From Paracoccus litorisediminis (GTDB lineage Bacteria > Pseudomonadota > Alphaproteobacteria > Rhodobacterales > Rhodobacteraceae): a stretch of DNA of 64,000 bases. Shown here one piece after another: positions 1 through 11,833 of this stretch. The translations under genes were made by a program, and so were the position numbers. Positions within the stretch are counted from its first letter, which is position 1. Each line of letters begins with the position of its first letter. Location of the stretch: positions 124,001 to 188,000 of the forward strand of contig NZ_WMIG01000005.1 in the NCBI RefSeq assembly GCF_009711205.1. Direction: 5' to 3'. The notes beneath the pieces are model-generated. The model was not told the origin of the DNA. It saw only the letters and a program-made list of their open reading frames with translations, and searched no databases.

Positions 1-195
1 CACCGCCTGATCCATGCCGCGCTGATCGCCTATCCGCGTTACCACGATCCGGTCAGCAACCTGCCCTGCCCGCCCGAGATCGCGCTGGCGCGCCTGTCCG
101 ACCCATCGCTGAAGCTGCGCGGCAGCCCGGCGCTGCGTGTGTTGGCCAAGGCGCAGGGCGTGCTCAGCAGCTATGCTTGGATCTGGCGGCGCTAG
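1..195 (+). CDS. C-terminal end of a capsule polysaccharide (KpsC/LpsZ-like) protein, partial
   Basis: An open frame enters the window at base 1 and ends in TAG, giving 64 residues with native-looking codon use. The stretch YPRYHDPVSNLPCPPEIAL resembles the C-terminal repeat of KpsC/LpsZ-type capsule proteins, which act as beta-Kdo transferases building the lipid-linked capsule anchor. The end of the gene overlaps the 3' end of the convergent ribD by four bases. Only the tail is visible, so the family call rests on one motif remembered from the family. The start and any operon partners lie to the left of the window. Confidence 0.5.
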   Translation, partial: HRLIHAALIAYPRYHDPVSNLPCPPEIALARLSDPSLKLRGSPALRVLAKAQGVLSSYAWIWRR

Positions 196-1202
196 TCCCG
201 CAGCCAGCGATGCATGACATCCGGCCCGATCCGCCGGCATTCGACCAAGCGGAAGCGTGGCGCGTCGGCCAGATGCTGTAGCCCCATCGAGGCAATGCCG
301 GGTCGCGCATCGCCACCCAGAACCAACCCGGCGCTGTAGCCGATCAGTTGGTCGACCAGCCCTGCCCGCATCAGGCCGGCAGCCAGAACGCCGCCACCCT
401 CACAGAACACCCGCGTCAGCCCACGCGCGCCAAGCTCGGCCATGAACTCGGCGGGTTCGCCCGAGACTTGCCAGAGCGGCCCATGCTCCGGCCCATCCGG
501 CGGCATATCCAATACCTTCTGCGACGACACGACGATCCGCACCGGTTGCCGGACCGTTCCCATACCACGCACGTTCAGCGCAGGCCGGTCGGCGCGGGCG
601 GTTCCACCGCCGACCATGACCGCGTCATGGGTCAGGCGCAGGGCGTGGACATGGCGTCGCGCCTCGGGGCCGGTGATCCACTGGCTTTCACCCGAGGCCG
701 TGGCAATACGCCCGTCAAAGCTGCTGCCCAGCTTCAGGGTCAGCATCGGACGGCCCTGCGTGATGCGAGTCAGGAAACCGCGCTGCTGCTGCCGCGCACG
801 CGCTTCGGCCACGCCCTGAGTGACCTCGATCCCTGCCGTCTGCAGCATGGCGATGCCGCGCCCGGACACGCGGGGGTCGGGATCGGTCAGGGCCACGACG
901 ACGCGGGCCACACCGGCCGCGATCAACGCCTCGGCGCAGGGCGGGGTCTTGCCGTGATGGGCGCAGGGTTCCAGCGTGACATAGGCGGTTGCGCCGCGTG
1001 CGGCATTACCCGCCTGCGCCAGCGCCATCGTCTCGGCATGCGGACGGCCCCCGGGCTGGGTCCAGCCCCGGCCAAGGACGCGCCCATCGCGGATGATGAC
1101 ACAGCCAACGGCGGGATTGGGCCAGGTATTGCCCAGCCCCCGCGTGGCCAATGCCAGCGCATGAGCCATGTGGCGTTGGTCGGCGGGACGCAGGTCGATC
1201 AC
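192..1202 (-). CDS. ribD: Bifunctional riboflavin biosynthesis deaminase/reductase RibD
   Basis: RibD catalyses two steps of riboflavin synthesis: deamination of the diaminopyrimidinone ribosyl phosphate, then NADPH-dependent reduction of the ribosyl chain. The N-terminal half shows the zinc deaminase motifs HAE (residues 55-57) and [11 protein letters not shown] (79-89). The C-terminal half (from about 150) is a RibD/DHFR-like reductase, with [12 protein letters not shown] near its start and a CEGGG nucleotide-binding loop. The length of 336 residues is slightly short of the usual 360-380. Translation starts at GTG, and the first bases overlap the nrdR stop (GTGA), so the two genes are coupled. 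No other riboflavin gene is visible in the window. Confidence 0.95.
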   Translation of the reverse strand: MIDLRPADQRHMAHALALATRGLGNTWPNPAVGCVIIRDGRVLGRGWTQPGGRPHAETMALAQAGNAARGATAYVTLEPCAHHGKTPPCAEALIAAGVARVVVALTDPDPRVSGRGIAMLQTAGIEVTQGVAEARARQQQRGFLTRITQGRPMLTLKLGSSFDGRIATASGESQWITGPEARRHVHALRLTHDAVMVGGGTARADRPALNVRGMGTVRQPVRIVVSSQKVLDMPPDGPEHGPLWQVSGEPAEFMAELGARGLTRVFCEGGGVLAAGLMRAGLVDQLIGYSAGLVLGGDARPGIASMGLQHLADAPRFRLVECRRIGPDVMHRWLRD

Positions 1203-1663
1203 TCGTCGTTCGGCCCCGGACGCAGTTCCGAGACGAACTTGTCGAAATCGTCCGCCGCCTGGAAGTTCTTGTAAACGCTGGCAAAGCGCACATAGGCAAC
1301 GGTGTCGATCCGGGCCAGAGTCTCCATCACGATCTCACCGATGACCTTCGAGGGGACGTCGGTATCACCCATGCTTTCCAGCCGCCGCACGATGCCCGAG
1401 ATCATCTGGTCGATGCGCTCGGGGTCGATGGGGCGCTTCTGCATGGCGATGCGGATCGAGCGCTCCAGCTTGGTGCGGTCGAAATCCTCGCGCCGCCCGC
1501 TTGACTTCACGACCACCAGATCGCGAAGCTGGACGCGCTCATAGGTGGTGAAGCGCCCGCCGCAGGCCGGGCAGAACCGGCGACGACGGATCGCGACATT
1601 GTCTTCGGCAGGACGCGAATCCTTCACCTGGGTGTCCACATTTCCGCAGAACGGACAGCGCAT
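1199..1663 (-). CDS. nrdR: Transcriptional repressor NrdR
   Basis: NrdR is a zinc-finger plus ATP-cone repressor that senses ATP/dATP and controls ribonucleotide reductase genes. The 154-residue protein begins MRCPFCG. Its four zinc cysteines are C3, C6, C31 and C34, followed by the basic stretch IRRRRFC and an ATP-cone from about residue 45 to 140. The ATG was chosen because the zinc ribbon starts there; the frame stays open further upstream but without family similarity. It is the first gene of a two-gene unit with ribD, a pairing common in proteobacteria. Confidence 0.97.
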   Translation of the reverse strand: MRCPFCGNVDTQVKDSRPAEDNVAIRRRRFCPACGGRFTTYERVQLRDLVVVKSSGRREDFDRTKLERSIRIAMQKRPIDPERIDQMISGIVRRLESMGDTDVPSKVIGEIVMETLARIDTVAYVRFASVYKNFQAADDFDKFVSELRPGPNDE

Positions 1664-4209
<2,546 letters not shown>

Positions 4210-4236
4210 CCCGCCCCGAAGCCTTGCAGGAAAAGG

Positions 4237-4261
4237 AAAGGCGGCCCGAAGGCCGCCTTTT
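4237..4261. terminator. Bidirectional rho-independent terminator
   Basis: Arms AAAGGCGGCC and GGCCGCCTTT are perfect 10-bp complements around CGAA. With A and T runs on opposite sides, it can terminate both the second binding-protein gene (+) and dctM (-), which converge here. Confidence 0.85.
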
Positions 4262-4266
4262 GTCGT

Positions 4267-6105
4267 TCAGTTTGCCGGCGGGGTCGCCGGGGCGCTGAGC
4301 CCCGGAGGCGGACCCGACAGCGGATCGATCCCACCCGAAGCAGGGGCCGGGGTCGCAGGTGCCGGGGCCGTCGAGGGTGCCGGTGCGGGCGCGCCGAAAT
4401 TCGGCACTCCACCCAGACCACCCGGCGCGGTGCCGGGGGCTGCGCCCGGTGCGCCGAACGGATTGCCCAAGCCGCCGCCCAGACCGCCCAGACCGCCACC
4501 GGCCGGGATCTCGATCTTGACGTTCGAGGTGTCGATCGGCGGCCCCTTGTAGTGCATGACCAGTCCGGGGAAGGCCATCACGATGCCAACCATCACCAGC
4601 TGGATGATCACGAAGGGAATGGCCCCGCGATAGATCTGCCCGGTGGTCACCGGATCCATCGTCTTTCCCGTGACCTTGTCCTGATAGGGTGCCTTGGGGG
4701 CCACCGAACGCAGGAAGAACAGCGAGAAGCCGAAGGGCGGATGCATGAAGCTGGTCTGCATGTTGACGCCCAGAAGGACGCCGAACCAGATCAGGTCGAT
4801 CCCCATCGCCTCGGCTGCCGGAGCCAGCAGCGGAACGATGATGAAGGCCAGTTCAAAGAAGTCGAGGAAGAAGGCCAGCAGGAAGACCAGCACCGACACC
4901 GCGATCAGGAAGCCATATTCGCCCCCCGGCAGCGAGGTCAGCAGATGCTCGACCCAGATATGCCCGTTCACGCCATAGAAAGTCAGCGAGAAGACCCGCG
5001 CGCCGATCAGGATGAACATGACAAAGGCCGACAGCCGCGTCGTCGCCAGAAGTGCCCCGCGGATCACCTCAAGGTTGAGGCGACCTTTCAGGCCCGCCAG
5101 AAGCAGCGCGCCGACCGCGCCCATTGCGCCGCCTTCGGTGGGCGTCGCAATGCCAAGGAAGATCGTGCCCAGAACAAGGAAGATCAGCGCCAGCGGCGGG
5201 ATCAGCACGATGATGACCTGCTGCGCCAAGCGCGACATCAGGTTGATCTTCAGCGACTTGTCCAGCAGCGCCGCGACATAGATCACGATGATCGCCAGCG
5301 CAGGCGCAAGGATGTCGGCATCCTTGCCGTGGGTCGGATACATCCATTTGAAGGTCAGATAGCCCATCAGCCCAGTCGCGGCGAGCGCCACGAACAGCGA
5401 AGTCACGCCCGAACCCAGCGTGCGGGCCTCTTTCGGCAGCGCCGGCAGCAGATGCGGCCGCATGATCGACATGACAAAGATATAAGCCATGTAGAGGCCG
5501 GTCAGGACCAGACCGGGGATCAGCGCGCCCTTGTACATGTCGCCGACGGAACGGCCCAGCTGGTCGGCCAGAACGATCAGCACCAGCGACGGCGGAATGA
5601 TCTGCGCCAATGTCCCCGAGGCCGCGATGGTCCCCGAGGCAATGCGCCGGTCATAGCCGTATCGCAGCATGATCGGCAGCGAGATCAGGCCCATGGCGAT
5701 CACCGAGGCCGCGACGACCCCGGTCGTGGCCGCCAACAGCGCGCCGACGATGATGACCGCATAGGCCAGACCGCCACGGATCGGGCCGAACAGCTGACCC
5801 ACAGTGTCCAGCAGGTCCTCGGCCATGCCGGATTTCTCCAGCACGATGCCCATGAATGTAAAGAATGGAATGGCAAGTAATGTCTCGTTCGACATCACCC
5901 CCCATAGCCGCTCGGGCATCGCATTCAGCAGCGGCCAGCTGAGGTTGATCGAACCGCCCGAAAGCGGCGCAAGTTCAACGCCGATGACAAAGAATAGCAG
6001 ACCGTTCGCGGCCAGCGCGAAGGCGACCGGATAGCCGTAAAGCAGGAACAGGACCAGCGAGGCGAACATGATCGGAGCCATGTTCTGCGCAATGAACTCC
6101 ATCAT
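4267..6105 (-). CDS. TRAP transporter large permease subunit (DctM/TakM-like) with Pro/Gly/Ala tail
   Basis: DctM forms the transport channel of TRAP systems and uses the sodium or proton gradient to import substrate delivered by the binding protein. The 612-residue protein has many hydrophobic segments and DctM landmarks such as ETLLAIPFFTFMG, ATTGVVAASVIAMG and GIATPTEGGAMGAVGA, plus an HPPFGFSLFFLRS segment near the end of the membrane domain. It is longer than the usual 425-450 residues. Part of the excess is an internal hydrophobic extension typical of the TakM branch. The rest is a low-complexity tail of about 85 residues (roughly 525-612) rich in Pro, Gly and Ala. It overlaps dctQ by four bases (ATGA) and is convergent with the two binding-protein genes, which are probably its partners. 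Confidence 0.93.
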   Translation of the reverse strand: MMEFIAQNMAPIMFASLVLFLLYGYPVAFALAANGLLFFVIGVELAPLSGGSINLSWPLLNAMPERLWGVMSNETLLAIPFFTFMGIVLEKSGMAEDLLDTVGQLFGPIRGGLAYAVIIVGALLAATTGVVAASVIAMGLISLPIMLRYGYDRRIASGTIAASGTLAQIIPPSLVLIVLADQLGRSVGDMYKGALIPGLVLTGLYMAYIFVMSIMRPHLLPALPKEARTLGSGVTSLFVALAATGLMGYLTFKWMYPTHGKDADILAPALAIIVIYVAALLDKSLKINLMSRLAQQVIIVLIPPLALIFLVLGTIFLGIATPTEGGAMGAVGALLLAGLKGRLNLEVIRGALLATTRLSAFVMFILIGARVFSLTFYGVNGHIWVEHLLTSLPGGEYGFLIAVSVLVFLLAFFLDFFELAFIIVPLLAPAAEAMGIDLIWFGVLLGVNMQTSFMHPPFGFSLFFLRSVAPKAPYQDKVTGKTMDPVTTGQIYRGAIPFVIIQLVMVGIVMAFPGLVMHYKGPPIDTSNVKIEIPAGGGLGGLGGGLGNPFGAPGAAPGTAPGGLGGVPNFGAPAPAPSTAPAPATPAPASGGIDPLSGPPPGLSAPATPPAN

Positions 6106-6725
6106 TTGCGGTTCTCCTCGCGGCCGGGTTCGTCTTCCAGCGCGGCTTCCATGTCGCGGGCCATCGCCTCGCCCTCAAGGGCGGCGGCGGCGTGGTGCGA
6201 AACGAAGGGGTTCGGATCGGGAATGATGCCGCGCATTACGGCGATCTTCTTGATGATTTCGGAAATGCCCTGAAAGAACAGCAGGATGAAACCGGCCAGC
6301 AGCATGGCCTTGGCCGGCCACAGGATCAGCCCGCCCGAGTTGGTCGAGACCTCGCCGCTGTGATAGCTGCGCATTACCCAGGGCGTCAGGTAATAGATCA
6401 TCAGGGTGACGAAGGGCATCAGGAACAGGCAGTGGCCGATCAGGTCGATCCAGTGCTGACGGCGCCGCGACCACATCCCGTAGATGATGTCGATGCGGAT
6501 ATGCTCGTTTTCCTTCAGCGTGTAGGCCGCAGCGCCCAGAAAGGCCGCTCCGTAAAGATACCATTGCAGTTCAAGCCAAGCGTTCGAGGATACGTTCAAC
6601 ACCTTGCGGATGATGGCGTTGCCCGCGCTTACCAGAACTGCAACCAAGATCAGCCAGGTCACTGCCCTGCCGATGATGGTGTTGACGCGGTCAATGCCGC
6701 GTGACAGGCCCAAAAGGCCACCCAT
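6102..6725 (-). CDS. TRAP transporter small permease subunit (DctQ-like)
   Basis: DctQ is the small membrane partner of DctM. This 207-residue protein has about four hydrophobic segments (around residues 16-36, 50-66, 95-113 and 140-160). It carries the family-type pair WLELQWYLYGAAFLGAA and NEHIRIDI. The hydrophilic C-terminal end is acidic. Its stop overlaps the dctM start (ATGA), showing a QM operon. The promoter should lie in the roughly 100 bases before cobS. Confidence 0.9.
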   Translation of the reverse strand: MGGLLGLSRGIDRVNTIIGRAVTWLILVAVLVSAGNAIIRKVLNVSSNAWLELQWYLYGAAFLGAAAYTLKENEHIRIDIIYGMWSRRRQHWIDLIGHCLFLMPFVTLMIYYLTPWVMRSYHSGEVSTNSGGLILWPAKAMLLAGFILLFFQGISEIIKKIAVMRGIIPDPNPFVSHHAAAALEGEAMARDMEAALEDEPGREENRK

Positions 6726-6823
6726 GCCAAAAACCTCCCCTTTTCAATCAGCCGCCCCTCCAAAGTGCGGCCCGCCGGTCTAACCGGTCTTCTATTTTCG
6801 TATGAAGGAACGCCAAAAGCCGG

Positions 6824-7624
6824 TCAAGCAGCGTGCGGCGATGCAGCAACCAGCAGGGCCAGAAGCGTGGCAAGCTCGCCCGTCTGTTGCAACGCGCCCA
6901 GCACGTCGCCGGTCTGTCCGCCCAGCCTGCGATGGGCCTGACGGGCCAGCAGCGCCTGAGCGCCAAGGCAGGCAAGCGGGGGGAAAACGGCGGCCGCAAA
7001 CGGAGCAATTTCCGAAATAGTGAATATAAATAATGGGATAATTGATAAAACTACGGCGGATGCCGCAGCCTTACCCGACGGCCTGCCCGCCGCGCGACCC
7101 AGACCGTCCTCGCGGGCGGGCGGCATCAGCGCCAAGGCCGCGCTCATGCCCGCGCGCGACAGCATTGCCGCCGCGATCAGGGAAATTGCCGCAAGAATGG
7201 GCGACAGTCCCCCCAGCTGTGTCAGGCAGGCCGCGCGCAGCCCCAGAACCAGCGACAGCGCCAGCACGCCATAGCTGCCGATGCGGGAATCGCGCATGAT
7301 TTCAAGGCTGCGAGCGCGGGTCGCACCACCACAGCCATCGGCGTAATCGGCCAGCCCGTCCTCATGCAGGCCGCCAGTCAGCCAGACCTGCACGCCGATG
7401 GCGAGGATCGCGGCGATAGCGGCGGACAGGCCAAGGGCATCGGCCAGCAACAAGACCGCCGCAGCAGCCGTGCCGACCGCCAGCCCGGCCACGGGAAATA
7501 CCCATGCCGCCTGCGACAGGGGCACGGGCGACTGCGGCAGGAACCGGCCCAGCGGCAACCGCGTCAGCCAGACCAGCGCAGTTACCGCCTGAAGCCAAAG
7601 CCTAGCCAATGCCCGCCTCGGCAA
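6824..7624 (-). CDS. cobS: Adenosylcobinamide-GDP ribazoletransferase (cobalamin synthase) CobS/CobV
   Basis: CobS joins adenosylcobinamide-GDP and alpha-ribazole in the last assembly step of cobalamin, in the inner membrane. The 266-residue protein is very hydrophobic and has the signature GGLHEDGLADYADGCGG, followed by IMRDSRIGSYG. The listed start is TTG and overlaps cobT by 23 bases; another in-frame TTG at 7609 would overlap by only 8. An AT-rich patch near 7010-7060 encodes the hydrophobic run VLSIIPLFIFTISEIA. It belongs to the cobU-cobT-cobS unit. Confidence 0.93.
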   Translation of the reverse strand: MPRRALARLWLQAVTALVWLTRLPLGRFLPQSPVPLSQAAWVFPVAGLAVGTAAAAVLLLADALGLSAAIAAILAIGVQVWLTGGLHEDGLADYADGCGGATRARSLEIMRDSRIGSYGVLALSLVLGLRAACLTQLGGLSPILAAISLIAAAMLSRAGMSAALALMPPAREDGLGRAAGRPSGKAAASAVVLSIIPLFIFTISEIAPFAAAVFPPLACLGAQALLARQAHRRLGGQTGDVLGALQQTGELATLLALLVAASPHAA

Positions 7625-8558
7625 AGGTCGCCATGCCGTTGTGGCATTCCAGCGCCGCCCGCAGGATCAGCAGCGCCACTGCCGCGCCCGAGCCCTCGCC
7701 CAGCCGCATGTCCAGCGTGACCACCGGCTTTTTCTTCATCACGGCGATCAGGCGGCGATGGCCCGGTTCGGCGCTTTCATGGCCGATCAGGCAATGATCC
7801 AGCGCCTGCGGGTCATTGACCAGCAGTGTGCCCGCCGCAGCCGAGCAGATGAAGCCGTCAAGGATCACCGGAATGCCCAGCTCTCGTGCCCGGATCACTG
7901 CGCCGCAGATTGCCGCCTGCTCGCGCCCGCCATAGGAGCCAAGGATCGAGGCCGCCGTGGCCGCGCCCTTGTGACGATCCAGCCCGGCATTCACCGCGCG
8001 GATCTTGTTGGCCATGATATCATCATCTGCGCCGGTGCCTGGCCCGACCCAATCCTCGGCCCTGCCGCCGAAAGTCGCGGCGGCCAGGGCTGCGGCGACG
8101 GTAGAGTTGCCGATGCCCATTTCGCCCAGCAGGATCACGTCCGCCTCGACGTCGACGGCGTTCTTGCCGATCTGGATTGCGGTCACCAGATCGGCAACCT
8201 CCATCGCCATGCCTTGGGTGAAATCCTGCGTGGGCTGATCCAGATCCAGCGGGATCACCGTCAGTTCGGCCCCGGCCAGACGGCATAGCTGGTTGATCGC
8301 AGCGCCCCCGGCCTGAAAATTCGCGACCATCTGGGCAGTGACCTCGACCGGGAACGGGTTCACCCCCTGCGCGGTCACGCCGTGGTTGCCGGCAAAGACC
8401 AGCGCCTGGGCGCGCTCGATCCTGGGGCGTTCGGCGCCCTGCCAGCCCGCCATGAACACGGCCAGTTCCTCCAGCCGCCCAAGCGATCCGGGGGGCTTGG
8501 TCAGCTCGGCCTGACGCGAGCGGGCGGCCGCAGCGGCCGATTCATCGAATGGTTTCAA
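7602..8558 (-). CDS. cobT: Nicotinate-nucleotide--dimethylbenzimidazole phosphoribosyltransferase CobT
   Basis: CobT makes alpha-ribazole phosphate from dimethylbenzimidazole and nicotinate mononucleotide, feeding CobS. Landmarks are KPPGSLGRLEELA, AGNHGVTAQGVNPFP, LGEMGIGNSTVAAALAA, WVGPGTGAD and the C-terminal MRLGEGSGAA, whose Glu is the general base region in this family. I placed the start at a TTG that overlaps the cobU stop in TTGA. The frame is open further upstream, but that part is only the cobU gene read in another frame. The predicted product is 318 residues. Confidence 0.93.
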   Translation of the reverse strand: MKPFDESAAAAARSRQAELTKPPGSLGRLEELAVFMAGWQGAERPRIERAQALVFAGNHGVTAQGVNPFPVEVTAQMVANFQAGGAAINQLCRLAGAELTVIPLDLDQPTQDFTQGMAMEVADLVTAIQIGKNAVDVEADVILLGEMGIGNSTVAAALAAATFGGRAEDWVGPGTGADDDIMANKIRAVNAGLDRHKGAATAASILGSYGGREQAAICGAVIRARELGIPVILDGFICSAAAGTLLVNDPQALDHCLIGHESAEPGHRRLIAVMKKKPVVTLDMRLGEGSGAAVALLILRAALECHNGMATFAEAGIG

Positions 8559-9088
8559 GGCGTCCCTCTTTGCGGTTTCAGTTGCAGGGGAAGACCGCTG
8601 ACCGAGATCCAGACCTCGTCGGCAATTCCCGCAACCGCCTGGTTCATCCAGCCATGCTCGTCCCGGAAGCGGCGCGCAAGCGCATTGTCGGGAACGATGC
8701 CCAGCCCCAGCTCGTTCGTGACCAGAACGACCGGGCCGCGCTGTTTGCGCAACACATCGCCAAGGGCACGAATATGCGGGGCGGGATCGCCCGCCGCCAG
8801 CAGATTCGACAGCCACAAGGTCAGGCAATCGACCAGTCGCACCGTCTGCCCGTCATCGCTGCGTTGAAGGGCACCGGGCAGATCGACCGGTTCCTCGATC
8901 GTCTGCCAACCCTCGCCCCGACGGTCTTGATGCAGCCGGATACGCTGCGTCATTTCGTCATCCCAGGCCTCGGCCGTGGCGATGTAGATACGCGGCCCCG
9001 AAAAGCGCGAAGCCATTGATTCCGCCAGCGCAGACTTTCCCGAACGGGCGCCTCCGGTGACCATGATGATGTGTTGGGCAGTTTCCAT
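8555..9088 (-). CDS. cobU: Adenosylcobinamide kinase / adenosylcobinamide-phosphate guanylyltransferase CobU/CobP
   Basis: CobU phosphorylates adenosylcobinamide and then transfers GMP to it, giving the CobS substrate. The P-loop GGARSGKSALAES lies close to the N-terminus, followed by RIYIATAEAWDDEM and VLVTNELGLGIVP, all typical of the family. The 177-residue version starts at METAQ. Two more in-frame starts exist 4 and 11 codons upstream (at 9100 and 9121) and cannot be excluded. It is the first gene of cobU-cobT-cobS and is divergent from oppA. Confidence 0.94.
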   Translation of the reverse strand: METAQHIIMVTGGARSGKSALAESMASRFSGPRIYIATAEAWDDEMTQRIRLHQDRRGEGWQTIEEPVDLPGALQRSDDGQTVRLVDCLTLWLSNLLAAGDPAPHIRALGDVLRKQRGPVVLVTNELGLGIVPDNALARRFRDEHGWMNQAVAGIADEVWISVSGLPLQLKPQRGTP

Positions 9089-9235
9089 GCCTTGTATCAT
9101 GCACAGCCGTGGCTGCGACAAAAGTCCGAAATCCTGCTTGCTGTCAGACAGATTTCGCGCAACAGATTACGCATTCGCGCGCGGGTGGAGGACCCCGACA
9201 TACGCGCCAAGAACATACTCAGAGAGGTGAAATCC
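9089..9235. promoter_or_regulatory. Divergent promoter region, cob genes and opp operon
   Basis: These 147 bases between cobU (-) and oppA (+) must hold both promoters. AGAGAGGTGA at 9221-9230 is a plausible ribosome-binding site for oppA. I found no cobalamin riboswitch (B12 box) by eye, although one might be expected near cob genes. Confidence 0.45.
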
Positions 9236-10840
9236 ATGAATCGTCTGCTTCTGACCACGGCCCTGACACTGGGTCTGGCTGTGCCCGCGCTGGCCGTCAC
9301 ACCCGCCCCCGGCGAAAAGCTTGCCGCCAACCAGACCTACACTTTCTGGCTGCTCGACGCGATCAAGACCACCGACCCGCACAAGAACTCGGATGTCGAA
9401 GGCTCGGACGTGATCCGCCAACTGTTCGAAGGCCTGTTGAACGAGGACGCCAAGGGCGCCCCGATTCCGGGCGTCGCGACCAAGTTCGATCTGTCCGACG
9501 ACAAGCTGACCTATACCTTCCACCTGCGCCCCGAGGCGAAATGGTCGAATGGCGATCCGGTCACCGCGAATGACTTCGTCTACAGCTGGCGTCGTCTGGC
9601 CGATCCGGCCACCGCCTCGGAATATGCGTGGTTCATGGAGCTGATGAACGTCGAAAACGCACCCGCCGTGGTCAAGGGCGAGAAGAAGCCCGAAGAACTG
9701 GGCATCAAGGCGATCGACGACCACACGCTGGAAGTCAAACTGACCGCGCCGACCCCCTATTTCCCGAAAATGGTCACGCATAGCTCGACCTTCCCGGTGC
9801 CGCAGAAGGTCGTCGAGGCCGAGGGCGACAACTGGACCCAAGCTGGCAAGCTGGTCGGCAACGGTGCCTTCACCCTGACCAGCCACGATCTGGGCGTCCA
9901 GATCAGCATGGACAAGAACCCGAACTACTGGGACGCGGCGAATGTGGTCATGGAGCACATCAAGGGCCTGACGGTGAACGACAACAACGTCGCCCTGACC
10001 CGCTACAAGGCCGGCGAGCTTGACCGCGTGCAGATCCCGGCCGGCCAGTATCCGAGCCTGGAGAAAGAGTTCCCCGATCAGGCGATCTCGATCCCCTACT
10101 CCTGCTCGTATGGCTACCTGTTCAACCTGTCTGACAAGGGTCCCGAAGCGCTGAAAGACGTCCGCGTCCGCAAGGCGCTGTCCTATGCGATGCAGCGCGA
10201 CGTGGTCGTCGACAAGATCCTGCAAGGTGGCCAGAAACCGTCCTACAACTGGACCCATTGGGCGATCGAAGGCTTCCAGATGCCGGAAATCGACTATGCC
10301 GCATGGACCCAGGCAGAGCGCATGGAAAAAGCCAAGGCCCTGCTGGCCGAGGCTGGCTACGGCCCCGACAAGCCGCTGAAGCTGACGCTGCAATACAATA
10401 CCGACGAGAACCACAAGAAGATCGCCGTCGCAGCCCAGCAATTCTACAAGCAGCTTGGCGTCCAGATCGAGCTGAACAACGTCGAATGGAAGGTCCATAC
10501 CGACCGCCTGCAATCGCAGGATTTCGAAATGGCCCGCTACGCATGGTGCGCGGACTATAACGAGGCGTCGACCTTCCTCGATTATTTCCGCTCGACCGGC
10601 ATGAACTACGGTAAGTTCAACAATGCCGAGTTCGACAAGCTGCTGGACGAATCCAAGACCGCAGCTGACCCGAATGTCCAATACACAGCGGCTGAAAAAA
10701 TCATCGCCGAGGAAATGCCGCTGGTCCCGATCTATCAGTACGCCAAGGTCGACATGATCAGCGACGCGATCAAGGGCCTGCCGACCGAGAACGTCATGAA
10801 CGACTGGCTCGCCAAAGACATCTACCGGATCGAAAAGTAA
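9236..10840 (+). CDS. oppA: Oligopeptide ABC transporter, periplasmic binding protein OppA
   Basis: A 534-residue SBP_bac_5 family protein that binds peptides in the periplasm. The Sec signal peptide MNRLLLTTALTLGLAVPALA is followed by a typical body: TFWLLDAIKTTDPHKNSD, LRPEAKWSNGDPVTANDFVYSWRRL, VGNGAF and RVRKALSYAMQRDVVVDKIL. The length and the DPVTANDFVYSWRR segment match OppA/MppA more than DppA. It heads oppABCDF and is separated from oppB by a 72-base gap with a stem-loop, so the binding protein is likely made in excess of the membrane parts. Confidence 0.93.
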   Translation: MNRLLLTTALTLGLAVPALAVTPAPGEKLAANQTYTFWLLDAIKTTDPHKNSDVEGSDVIRQLFEGLLNEDAKGAPIPGVATKFDLSDDKLTYTFHLRPEAKWSNGDPVTANDFVYSWRRLADPATASEYAWFMELMNVENAPAVVKGEKKPEELGIKAIDDHTLEVKLTAPTPYFPKMVTHSSTFPVPQKVVEAEGDNWTQAGKLVGNGAFTLTSHDLGVQISMDKNPNYWDAANVVMEHIKGLTVNDNNVALTRYKAGELDRVQIPAGQYPSLEKEFPDQAISIPYSCSYGYLFNLSDKGPEALKDVRVRKALSYAMQRDVVVDKILQGGQKPSYNWTHWAIEGFQMPEIDYAAWTQAERMEKAKALLAEAGYGPDKPLKLTLQYNTDENHKKIAVAAQQFYKQLGVQIELNNVEWKVHTDRLQSQDFEMARYAWCADYNEASTFLDYFRSTGMNYGKFNNAEFDKLLDESKTAADPNVQYTAAEKIIAEEMPLVPIYQYAKVDMISDAIKGLPTENVMNDWLAKDIYRIEK

Positions 10841-10849
10841 CCTTTTGGC

Positions 10850-10873
10850 GGCGGCCCCCGTTGCGGGGCCGCC
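10850..10873 (+). promoter_or_regulatory. Stem-loop between oppA and oppB
   Basis: Nine-base perfect arms (GGCGGCCCC and GGGGCCGCC) with a 6-base loop start nine bases after the oppA stop and have no T-run. Such hairpins commonly protect the 3' end of a binding-protein message or attenuate read-through into the membrane genes; here this is inference. Confidence 0.6.
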
Positions 10874-10912
10874 CTGCCGAAACTGTCCGGCACCTTACGC
10901 GGGAACCTGAAC

Positions 10913-11830
10913 ATGTTCGGATTCATCCTTCGGCGGCTCGCTGTCGCCATTCCGACGTTGCTACTGCTCATCGTCCTTTCCTTCCTGCTGATGCATGCGG
11001 CCCCCGGCGGCCCCTTCACGCAGGAACGCGCCCTGCCCCCGCAGATCATCGCGAACCTCAATGCGAAATACGGTCTGGATGAGCCCTTGTGGCGCCAGAT
11101 CATCAATTACGTCTGGGGGATCGTCGCGCATTTCGATTTCGGGCCTAGTTTCGTCTATCCCGACCGCACGGTGAACCAGATCATCGCAGCCGGTTTCCCG
11201 GTCACGCTGACCTATGGCGGCATCGCCTTTGTCGCGGCGGTGCTGGTCGGCGTTTCACTGGGCGTCTCGGCTGCCATCCGGCAAAACAGCTGGGTCGACT
11301 ATCTGGCCGTCGGCACCTCGATCGGCGCGCAGGTGCTGCCGAACTTCGTCATGGCCCCGATCCTTGTGCTGGTCTTCACGCTGTGGCTGGGCTGGCTGCC
11401 CGGCGGCGGCTGGGGTGGGCCGATCTACTGGATCATGCCGGTCGTGGCGCTTTCGACCAGCTTCATGGCTTCGATCGCGCGGATCACGCGGTCATCCATG
11501 CTTGAGGTGCTGGGCTCGAACCACATCCGTACCGCCCGCGCCAAGGGCCTGTCGGAAAGCAAGGTCATCCTGCGCCACGCGCTGAAACCGGCGCTGCTTC
11601 CGGTGATCAGCTATCTTGGCCCGGCATTCGTGACGATGATCACCGGCTCGGTCGTGGTCGACATGTATTTCTCGACCGGCGGCATCGGGCGCAGCTTCGT
11701 CGATTCAGCGCTGAACCGCGACTATGCGGTAATGATGGGGATCACCATCCTTGTCGGCGCGCTGACCATCCTCTTCAGCCTCGTGGTGGACGTGCTTTAC
11801 GCATGGATCGACCCCAAGATCAGGTACTGA
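10913..11830 (+). CDS. oppB: Oligopeptide ABC transporter permease OppB
   Basis: A 305-residue inner-membrane permease with six predicted hydrophobic segments. The N-terminus MFGFILRRLAVAIPTLLLL is typical of OppB/DppB. The coupling loop EAA motif appears as IRTARAKGLSESKVILRHAL, where the ATP-binding subunits dock. The stop is followed after three bases by the oppC start, so translation is probably coupled. Confidence 0.94.
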   Translation: MFGFILRRLAVAIPTLLLLIVLSFLLMHAAPGGPFTQERALPPQIIANLNAKYGLDEPLWRQIINYVWGIVAHFDFGPSFVYPDRTVNQIIAAGFPVTLTYGGIAFVAAVLVGVSLGVSAAIRQNSWVDYLAVGTSIGAQVLPNFVMAPILVLVFTLWLGWLPGGGWGGPIYWIMPVVALSTSFMASIARITRSSMLEVLGSNHIRTARAKGLSESKVILRHALKPALLPVISYLGPAFVTMITGSVVVDMYFSTGGIGRSFVDSALNRDYAVMMGITILVGALTILFSLVVDVLYAWIDPKIRY

Positions 11831-11833
11831 GCC

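Noticed and set aside
9089..9235. Cobalamin riboswitch before cobU
   Set aside because: No B12-box-like core sequence and too little space for a full riboswitch between the divergent starts.
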